Positions 55,887 through 64,000 of a stretch of 64,000 nt of DNA are shown piece by piece. The number at the start of each line of letters is the position of its first letter. Position 1 is the stretch's first letter. A model generated the notes under the pieces. The model saw nothing but the letters and a program-made list of their open reading frames with translations. It ran no database searches and had not been told where the DNA came from. A program made the translations under genes and the position numbers. This stretch comes from Eurosta solidaginis (Eukaryota > Arthropoda > Insecta > Diptera > Tephritidae). The stretch lies in the NCBI RefSeq assembly GCF_040869045.1, contig NC_090319.1, forward strand, positions 17,316,314-17,380,313. Reading direction: 5' to 3'.

Positions 55887-56131
55887 AATTTTAAGAGAAA
55901 TTACAACGCATATAATCTAATCTGCAGGGAATAGTACAGAAATTCGTATCGCAGTTCTTCAAGTGCAAACTAATATATTTAAGCTGTCAATTAATTTCTC
56001 TTTGTCTCCTTTTAATTTGGTTTCCTTTAAGCTGTGGAAAACGTTCGAGTTTTTTTGTTCGTTAAAAGGATAACCAAGTTTTTTTAAGTATGAAATTTGT
56101 TTAGCTTAATTGTGGTGGGTGTGTTGGAAAA
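55887..56131 (+). repeat. Repeat Y, 3' part, near-identical copy
   Basis: Direct repeat of 52882-53125 with only scattered changes over ~245 bp, including GGAATAGTACAGAAATTCG, GCAAACTAATATATTTAAGC and GGTGGGTGTGTTGG. The highest similarity of any pair in this cluster, hence recent. Confidence 0.85.
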
Positions 56132-56175
56132 ACATACGCACGAAGTGCAGCCCTAACCGTTGTGTAACAGCTGTA

Positions 56176-56345
56176 CAAGTAAGGCACGATAACCTCCGAA
56201 GAGATTCGAGGCCGAGCTTCTCTTTCAATTTGCATTGTTTTCCTACAATTTGGTGGGAAGGGACCTACAATTCCAACGGCGTCTGCACGCAGATGAGTTG
56301 TCACTGAGTAGCTATTCATGGTAGAAATACACTCGGGGTGATTGC
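56176..56345 (-). mobile_element. S2 SINE, 5'-truncated copy
   Basis: Contains the S2 3' body (AAGGCACGATAACCTCCGAAG, GGGACCTACA, GCAGATGAG, GGTAGAAATACACTCGG) without the tRNA-like head. Confidence 0.75.
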
Positions 56346-56450
56346 CGAAAAGTGGACGTGACTATACCAAGATTTATACTTGCTTTATCGGAGCAGTCAA
56401 TCAAGTTTGTTTGATTTACTAATACTCGTCAATGAATAATCAATTTGTTT

Positions 56451-56815
56451 AAAAAAAAAAAAAAAAAAAAAAATAAATATAAGGCGCGATAAGCTCCGAA
56501 GAGATCTAAGGCCGAGCCTCTCTTCCTATTTGCGTCGTGCCCCTATTTTTTTCCTACGGGATGGGACCTACTTGCTTAAAGCCGACTCCGAAGGGCATCT
56601 GCAAGGCAGATGAGTGTTCACTGAGAGCTTTTCATGGCAGAAATACACTCGAAGTGCTAGCCAAACACGCGTAGGGGTGACCCCGCTTAGACAAATTTTC
56701 TTCTAATTGAAAAAACTTGTTTCTAAAGTTTTTGATGTTCCTTTTTCCGGGACGTGAGCCCAGGATCTTCGGTGTGGTAGGCGGAGCACGCTACCATCAC
56801 ACCACGGCGGCCGCC
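56451..56815 (-). mobile_element. tRNA-headed SINE S2, full length, perfect TSD
   Basis: Minus strand: tRNA-like head GGCCGCCGTGGTGTGATGG, body as in 35889-36251, then CGCGCCTTATATTTA and ~22 T. AATCAATTTGTTT (13 bp) is repeated exactly at 56438-56450 and 56816-56828. The B box has decayed (GGCTCACGTCC). The tail is T, not A, in the element's own orientation. Confidence 0.92.
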
Positions 56816-56828
56816 AATCAATTTGTTT

Positions 56829-57370
56829 GAATTCTACGAAATATTCGATACCGAAAAGTGGGCGTAATTACAGTAAAATTTTGCTCATTTTATTGACCTA
56901 AAAATCAGTGTAAAAGATAGGATAAAAACACAAAAATTATGAATATTTCCCACAGGCAGACGAACTGTGAGGCCATTAGATATTTCGATTCCTTAATACC
57001 ATTAAAAGCCACCATAAATTATTAAAGGATTATTACCTCGTTTAAACAAGAGCTTGGTATGAAAATAATACTGGCATCTTCATTTCATTTATTGATTCTG
57101 TTTTAAGTTTTGCCAAAAATTTACGTCAATTGCTGGATTTATGATCCAGGTGTTATATAAGGTTTGTTTAAGAACACTTACGGGAAAATTTCGGTAACTT
57201 TTCAAATCTATGTTTATGAACTAAACGGGGACTGTCCTTTTAAATGTATGACAACATTTATTTGAAGCAATTTTTAACTTATAATTTATTTAATAATTTG
57301 TGAAAAATTTAAGCAACGTGACATCAGGACGGAGAAGGGGACAGCTGTTTCGATTATACCTTGTATATCT
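56829..57370. other. No recognisable feature
   Basis: AT-rich. A lone AAAAGTGGGCGTAATTAC at 56855 resembles the boxes of family A, but nothing else of that family is present. Confidence 0.35.
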
Positions 57371-57375
57371 CTTCA

Positions 57376-57462
57376 AAGCCTGTTCTCCCGGGAGTGGGAT
57401 TTGAACCTGCACTCCTACGAAAGTTGAAGTGTTACATACACACTCAGCTACGTCCTGCCTTA
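57376..57462 (-). other. tRNA-like pol III promoter sequence (SINE head or tRNA pseudogene)
   Basis: Minus strand: an A-box-like TAGCTGAGTGTG (57439-57450) and a perfect B box GGTTCAAATCC (57397-57407) at tRNA-like spacing. The T stem pairs at only 3 of 5 positions and the acceptor ends do not pair, so it is not a working tRNA. It is not the S2 head. Confidence 0.55.
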
Positions 57463-58311
57463 TGTTGCGATTGTTTTTTGTATTTGCTCGGGATCATTTT
57501 AATGAAAATTTTGCTGCTGCATTTTAAATATTTTTGTGTTGATTTGCTCTTAAAGCTGCGAACACAAAAATAGCAGTGACATTTTTCTTCAGACTTCGAT
57601 TGCTAAATCCTTCTTTTCTTTTTTTTAATTTGAATAAAAATTCCGAATAAACTTTGTTACTGAAGCCATGGAAACTAATAGCAAAAACGTTTTCGAAAAA
57701 ATTCGATAATTTTAGAAAATTTATTAAAATTTGGAATTTTTATTTAAAGTTCTTTCAATTTTTTTGAGTATGAAGTTATATAGCCCCAACCAATTTTATT
57801 TTAACAAAGTATAAAATTTGTATAAAATTTTGAAATTTTTTTATTTAAGTGACGAAGATTTGCGACAATTTCCACTGCTAACTTCTTTTCCATTGCTGTA
57901 GTTTATGACCATAATTTTACGATTGTTTTGGGTCTATAAGGGTATTATTTTGATACAATCTTGGTTGTAAACACATTGCGAAAAAAACTTTTTGAGATTT
58001 GTTCAGGATTATGTCGGGTTCATAGTAGGAAACTTGCAGAGTCTGGAATTATTTTTATAGTTTTTTAGAGCCGTGTTGTATATATAATGGGGTTAGTCTG
58101 GAATACATAAGACACCATACCTAACCTAGCAATACTTCAAAATCCACTCCGAAATATTTCATTACTGGCTATACCTACAAGTTTAGTCCTAATATCATTT
58201 TAGAAATTTGGATAGTTTTCACACGCTGCATTGACTATATAAAAATATACTTATAAGAAAACTCGGAGACTGCACAATTCGTAATACCATTAAAGCTAAG
58301 GACAAACTTAG
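57463..58311. other. No recognisable feature
   Basis: AT-rich sequence with no supported gene or repeat relationship. Confidence 0.4.
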
Positions 58312-58320
58312 CGGCATTAT

Positions 58321-59210
58321 TGTTAGGTTGAACTGGCCGGTCACATAGACTGAATGTGTCTATAGTGTTACCAGAGTTTGTCTGACGACCAAACGGAAGA
58401 ACCCCAATCAGGTGCCAGGTCGTATGTTATAGAATAAATTCGTCTTCTTGGCAAATACTAGTAGTTCTCTAGGACCCAGCTTAATTTCTGCCTCGAGATC
58501 TGGCAACTCTGTCGCCCCTGATGGTTGAAACCTTGATCTGGCGAATGCATAACACGAACACACAACGGGATCAACCTTTCTTCCTGCAGCTCACACTTCT
58601 TATACTTTCTGTTACAGACGAGGCATAACTTATTAGCATTTGGCGCCAAAAGGCAGTGTCCAGTTAGTATGCCCAACGTGAGTCTTAAGTCTACTCTCTT
58701 CAGAGATATGAGCCACTTTGTGAGTCTAATATTTGCACATGATCTTAGAAATTTTGCAGCCCCGCGCTTTTGGCCACGCCTTTCCTGCTTGATGGATCAT
58801 ATGCAACTCCTGTCTCCTTTTGATTTCTCCCAAAGGAATTGGGACATCTATCGTCGACTCAGCGAGTGTTGCACCCAAGCCAACTTTGCCAACTCATCAG
58901 CCTTTTCATTACATTCTATCCCTTTATGAAAGGAAACTTAGTAAAGATGTATGGTCCGGCCTGAGCGAAGTTTTTCCAATGCTCCTTTGCATTAGATTAA
59001 AGACGCTTTCTCCAAAATTACTGCTGCTTCTTTCACTACTATAATTTCCGTCTGAAAAACGCTGCAGTAATCTGGCAGCCTGTAGTATCTACTTATTTCT
59101 GGGTCTACATAGTAAACAGCAGACCCAACCTCTTCCGTTAATTTGGAACCATCCGTATACATGTATAAAGTTCTGTTCTGCCGTCTTTCGAATCTCAAGC
59201 ACGGGCATAT
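58321..59210 (-). pseudogene. I/R1-type LINE 3' end, older copy with TSD
   Basis: CGGCATTAT is duplicated at 58312-58320 and 59211-59219. Minus strand: MYTDGSKLTEEVGSAVYYVD (59150-59090), SVFQTEIIVV, then a large deletion or frameshifts through DELAKLAWVQHSLSRR-like and GILTGHCLLAPNANKLC (58676-58620), and the 3' UTR ending GGCCAGTTCAACCTAACA. It keeps the catalytic Asp in YTDGSK that the copy at 50515-51399 has changed, but has many more breaks. Same family as 50410-51389. Confidence 0.88.
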
Positions 59211-59219
59211 CGGCATTAT

Positions 59220-60000
59220 ACTACACGGCAAAATATCTTTTTAGTACTCTTATGAGCAACTCACACGTAGCCGCAGCAGCAGCACTACGCGACGTGGCAA
59301 TGACTGACAAAGTTGATCAAATAGGAAAAAAGTGTTGGGCTGCTTCTTCTGTTACAACATCTGTTATGATGTCATAGCAAACGACTCGTATCATTCCTAA
59401 CTGATATTGTGATACGTTGGAATAGATGCTGTAGGTATGTCTGTTGAAACATCTATTGATATTTCCTTTCGCATTATTTGAGCTGCCGTGAAAAATTCGA
59501 ATTTAAAAATGTCGTAGATATTTCAACAATTATAGCACATATAATCGAACTGTATTATCATACTAATTTATCCACGCTCTCGTGTTGTGTACGTGTTTTT
59601 GTCTGTTGCGGTTTGGCCGCGATTTTGACGAAACCGCAAAATGGTTTTAAATTTATTATATGTCTGAATAATGCGTAATTCCATAACTGCAGCACAATAC
59701 TACTTGTTATCCTTGTACAAGTATTTAACAACAACAAAGAGATTATATGAGTAAATATTAAATAAATTGGGAATGATAATTAATTGTTATGGTAAATAAG
59801 TAATTAAATTGAAGAAATTGTGTCTTTGATCCAAAAAATTGTTATTTAGTATAATAAATAATTGCTAATTTGTAATAATTTATTAACTTTAATTACATTA
59901 ATTGGGGCTCTCAAAAAACATTATGCAGCTAGATTAGTGTTGTTTAATTAAAATTTCAATATTAAGTTATATGCTTCTTATATCATATCTTATTATAACA
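59220..60000. other. No recognisable feature
   Basis: AT-rich, TAAT-biased sequence (59700-59990) and one 66-codon frame at 59478-59678 without known motifs. Confidence 0.4.
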
Positions 60001-61482
60001 CTAGCAGACCCGGCAGACGTTGTTCTGCCCTAAATTTGGCCTACCCGCATACATTTTAATAAGCTTTTTCTGTCTAACTCTGCCCTGCCCCCACTCCTCT
60101 TCACTTTTTCCTGATCCTTTTATTCACTACTGCCTCCGTCTTTTTCGCTTCATCTATCTCCATATTCGTCTCATTATATTTCTTTCTCAGTCTCCTTCTC
60201 TCTTTTCTGTTCTCTCACGTTCTTCTCATTCTTCTTTATCCCTTATTGCCTGTGTCAGAGGTTAGTATGTATTTTGTTCCAGTCCCACTCCGAGTCTCAG
60301 TCCCAGTCCTAGCCTGTCCCAGTCTGTCTCTGGTCTACTTCCCGGAAAAAAGGATCGTAAATACTAATTTAGGCAAATTTATATACCAAATTTCAGGCAA
60401 ATCGAATAGGACGTATGTAAATAGGTATGTGGGTATTATTAATTCATGTCTCTATTTCGGCTTCGCATGCATATTTATCAGTTTTCCCAGGTTAATGCGA
60501 CTAAATCGAATATCACAATGAAAGTTACTTTAGAGCTCTGAGCAACAGCTTTCATTTCATATCCATATTACTCACATATTCTAGGGGTATCCGGGTCCAC
60601 GTTTTGGCTTATATCTCTAAACCCTAATCACCCAGCGGCATAATATATTACTCTGTACTAAAGCACTCGTCAACAGCTTTCCTTTGATATCCATATTGTA
60701 TAAACACTTTCTAGGCATTCACGGGCCCACGCTATGGCCTATATCTCGAGACTCTAATCACCCAGGGTATGAAAATTACTCCCTACTAAAGCACTCATCA
60801 ACAGCTTTCATTTGATATCCACATTGTATAATTCCTCTCTAGGCATTCACGGGCCCACGGTTTAACCTACATCTCGAGATCCTAGTCACCCAGGGGTATG
60901 AAAATTACCCTATACTAAAGCACTCATCAACAGCTTTCATTTGTTATCCATATTCTATAAACACATTCTAGGGGTAGCCGGGTCTACGTTTCGGCCTATA
61001 ATTTGAGACCCTGTACGTTGATCGCAAACAAAATCGGCCGACGCATTTCTTCAAACACCGGCGACCAACTAACACACATTTTAGCCTTTCTTTTTATATG
61101 TATAAATTTTTATTTTCACACTTCACTATAATATTAAAACGAAATGCAGATATTCGTTGCTTTTGAAATTCGCTATAATATTTTTTATTGATAAGCACGT
61201 TGTTTAATTAAACACCAACCAATTACACGGAAGCACATCCGCATCACCTGAAAATATGAGTGCCGGTGCGTATACGTAACATTTTATTATTACTTATAAA
61301 CATATACAAAAATTTTCAATAAAATAATATTGAGACTATAAAATGAGATACACCAGTCCTATATTTCAAGTTAGATCAAACTACACACGGGGTGCAAAAC
61401 AAATTCAAAATCGGTTCAGTAGTTTAGGAGTCCATCGCGGACAAACAATGTGACACGTGATTTTTATATATAAAGATTATAC
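60001..61482 (+). mobile_element. Family C dispersed repeat, longest copy
   Basis: Head CTAGCAGACCCGGCAGACG..TTGTTCTGCC, TCTCTC-rich tract, CAGTCC-type microsatellite (60278-60330), GGTCTACTTCC block, four ~125-bp tandem units (60531-61010), then an end with AATCGGTTCAGTAGTTTAGGA and GACACGTGATTTTTATATAT. Non-coding; the class is unknown to me. Confidence 0.7.
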
Positions 61483-62286
61483 ATGTTTTCGAATGTTTGG
61501 TTTTCACGATAAAGTTTAAAACGCAGACAACCAATAGTCCGAAAAATTTACTAGCACATTTTTTAGAAAAAGGAAAGAACTGTTACTTAATTATTTTTGA
61601 AATTTCTTGGTGACTCAATCACGTTAAAACGGCGAAACAATGATCTTAAAATATCTGTTATATTTTTTTCACCTGGAAAGTGGGGTGTCCTGCATTTCCT
61701 GGGAGCAGTTTATTTTTAATTATTTTCAATCGTTACAAGTTAAATACAGATATAAAAAGTTTTGCAAACTAAGAAATGTCCATAAACTGTTAATAATTAC
61801 TTTCCAATTTTGTTTTCATAAGTAAGGTAATATGTATAAACATTAAGGCATCCGTTATTTTCCGAGGTGCTCCGATTCTCGATCTCATCCCCAGATATAT
61901 TGAAATAGACTTAAAATTTGTATGTGAAAAATTTTAGACCAATCAAAAAAAAAAAAAAAAATTGGAAGTTGAGCGAGAATCTTAAAATCTTAAAAAGGGC
62001 GAATTTTTACATTTCTTTGGTCCACCCAAATTGCTTTATTGTGGGCGGAATTGTTTCTCACTTGTTATCAATAACCTCTAGAGATTTTGCTTTCGCATTT
62101 TAAAACACAAAAATTGGTCAAATAATAAAACAAAGTTATCAAATGGAAGAGGTGCCAATATTTCGCGCACAATTTCCAACTCTTTATTATGAATTTTTAG
62201 AAATTTTTAATTTTGAGAATTCTTACGGGACTGGTGTTGGTCGTTTCTTCTAAACAATGAATGAAAAAAATTGTTGTCATTTATAT
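61483..62286. other. No recognisable feature
   Basis: AT-rich with a 17-base A run near 61946. Frames at 61640-61825 and 61918-62103 have no known domains. Confidence 0.4.
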
Positions 62287-62760
62287 TGTAACGAATTCTG
62301 GGGATTTATTATATTTATACACCTTCTGCAAACGTTCGAATCGCAAAATTGTCGAATAAATAACTCCAAAATTCACTAATGCAGAATTGTGTTTATTAGA
62401 CTACTTTGAGAGTACTTCACAATAATACCTATACTTCAAAACTATTAGCGTGTTTAAATCAAACTAATTCGTTATTACTCAGGTTGCGCTGCTTTTATAC
62501 TCTCCGTGTCTGGTCCGCATATTTCTCCAAAGGTCTAGACGTTTCATCTTCTAGAACTCTTGTAGCTCATGCTTGGGTACGAGCTATATACGTGTATGTT
62601 TGTAGTTTATAGCCATATGTATGTGTGAATAACAACTTCGGCTTATGACTGCATGTGTGTGTGTGAGAGATATTTCTTCGTCGCGTTCTACATAAGTGTA
62701 GCTAGCTTTAATGTGGGCATGTATATAAGAGTGGCTGCTTCATATTTTTGTTGTTTAGTC
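62287..62760 (-). repeat. LTR fragment (U5 side, diverged)
   Basis: Starts TGTAACGAATTCTGGGG and follows 24990-25790 through AATAAA (62392-62397, minus) and TATAAAAG (62492-62499, minus), then drifts; the other LTR end is not recognisable, so the right edge is approximate. Confidence 0.75.
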
Positions 62761-62874
62761 TATAGCTATGTTATTAATGGAACGATTGCTATAATTTAAG
62801 TCATTTGAAGAAGAGAATAAATCAAAGACATAAAAATTGCTACAAATTTTTGCTTGTGCTGGAGCCAGTCCAGC

Positions 62875-63500
62875 CAAAAATAGTTGGAATATTATGTTGA
62901 CATAGGAATGACGTTTTCGAAGACAATCATTCACGTAAATTTCTGCGTTGATAGAGAGCCGTGAACTTGTGCCAGCACTCCCAAAAAGCTTGCCAAATCA
63001 GAAACTTTCACCCATAATTTTCTGGCTGGATGGTTTTTTTCCGAATTAGGAAGGTTTTCTCCAGACTGCAAGCAGTAGAACTGTGTACCTAGCACCATTC
63101 TCAGGTCCATTTTTAAATACGTTTCATTGTCCATAATCACATACAAATTTTTGTTTGCCAGTTTGATTTCATAGAGCAAGTGAACAACTTTTTGTTGTCT
63201 ATTTTTCACCTCGTTTTTGGAGCTTTTTTTCTTCCTGTTGGTTTTAGTACAATTCACCTGCTTTATTCATGTGACTTACACATGTGTGGTTTAAGCTATT
63301 TTGGCAACATCTCTTGTTGACATTGTTCAAGTTTTCTCAACTAGGGATTGCACATTATTCTCCAACTGGGTGTCTGACGATCGCTTTGGGCGGCCACTCA
63401 TTGGCTTGTTCTTACTAAGCCTTCTCTGTTGAATCGCAAAACCTTTCGCCGGACAGTGCCATAGGATGGTTTTGTGACTTTCGCCAACTTTTTGTAACTA
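62875..63500 (-). pseudogene. mariner/Tc1-superfamily transposase, broken
   Basis: Minus strand, in stitched frames: LAKVTKPSYGTVRRKVLRFN (63490-63425), MSTRDVAKIA (near 63325), then the open part 63257-62931 with NCTKTNRKKK, the catalytic-region block YVIMDNETYLKMD (first catalytic Asp in MDNE), and LWVKVSDLASFLGVLAQV; a shifted frame continues INAEIYVNDCLRKRHS. The order of an HTH region, a Lys-rich linker and a D-E-T-Y block is that of arthropod mariner-like transposases. Stops lie near 63300 and 62930, and the second and third catalytic residues are not reached. No terminal repeats found. Confidence 0.75.
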
Positions 63501-64000
63501 ACATTGTACATTGTACGAAATTTATTTACAGAGCTCTTCGTTAGTATTCATTTTTCTCGTTGTTTAAGGCCTAACTTCAAGATCTTACATATTTTTCAAA
63601 ATTTCTTAAAACTCCAGTTCAAGAATAGTTTATTTGAAGTCCACCTTTTCATTACTGAAAAACTTTTAGGGAGTTACAAATTTGCAGAACTTTATATACC
63701 AGTCCTTAGGTGCATTGACCTTGACCAATGGCATTATGTATGAGTCATATACGTGAATAGAAGTGAACTAATTTTGAAAAAGCTACAATGTCGATTCAAT
63801 TGCAATAATATCGAGATTGTATTCGGTATTATTTTGGACCATTTATAATTTTTTTGGTGTATTTGGGAACTGTTTTCGAAATAATTTCTATTGAAATAAT
63901 TGACTATTTCCGAATTGTTAAGCAATGGTTTGCCAGGTCAGTTCGGAATTATTTAGGTATAGATCCCAGTTTATTTAAGGGATCAATTGAAGGTAAATGT
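63501..64000. other. No recognisable feature
   Basis: Short AT-driven frames only; the window ends in non-coding DNA. Confidence 0.4.

Overview
The window looks like repeat-rich, AT-rich non-coding DNA of a cyclorrhaphan fly, most likely a tephritid-like acalyptrate. This rests on the mix of LINE clades, hAT, mariner and Penelope remnants and the many dispersed repeats with CGTCCGTCCG and CACGCCCAC boxes; it is an inference from repeat style, not an identification. I found no intact host gene. The only long open frame that keeps all the motifs of its family is a LINE reverse transcriptase (41713-43389).

Layout. 1-3545: two LINE copies back to back, each interrupted by a younger insertion with a clear target-site duplication (TSD). 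3600-9850: a ~300-bp tandem repeat, a (CAA)-tailed SINE-like element, small foldback elements, an LTR piece running into a degenerate minisatellite, and RTE LINE debris. 9980-12820: two tandem copies of a large non-coding repeat (family A). 13070-16860: a family C repeat, a broken intron-containing gene of a widespread arthropod family, and a shorter relative of family A. 17520-19110: SINE-like, RTE LINE and a TTATCGA-rich tract. 20568-23716: a dead hAT transposon with both ends. 24285-27880: I/R1-like LINE debris, then a three-level nest (hAT MITE inside a solo LTR inside a foldback element), SINE pieces and family C. 30529-33146: two family A units head to head. 34160-35290: a second TATCGATA-rich tract. 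35880-40207: a tRNA-headed SINE and a 2.5-kb hAT-like element with GC-rich ends, itself carrying a SINE. 40600-41460: a degenerate GTAACN array. 41691-44301: the LINE with the intact RT frame and another hAT MITE. 45662-48880: family A, then a Penelope-like element (PLE) with a broken GIY-YIG domain and a candidate hammerhead ribozyme. 49790-51767: an RNase H LINE inserted in another LINE. 52330-56345: a cluster of direct and inverted repeats. 56438-64000: a tRNA-headed SINE with a perfect TSD, another RNase H LINE fragment, family C, an LTR and a mariner-like pseudogene.

The elements do not cooperate as a pathway. They record successive insertions, and the nesting plus TSDs give relative ages. 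The observations most worth following are the hammerhead-like core in the PLE untranslated region, the triple nest whose untouched arm shows the empty target site, the chimeric RNase H reading frame created by an insertion, the tRNA-headed SINE that ends in a T run, and the shared ~125-bp unit found in otherwise different non-coding repeats.
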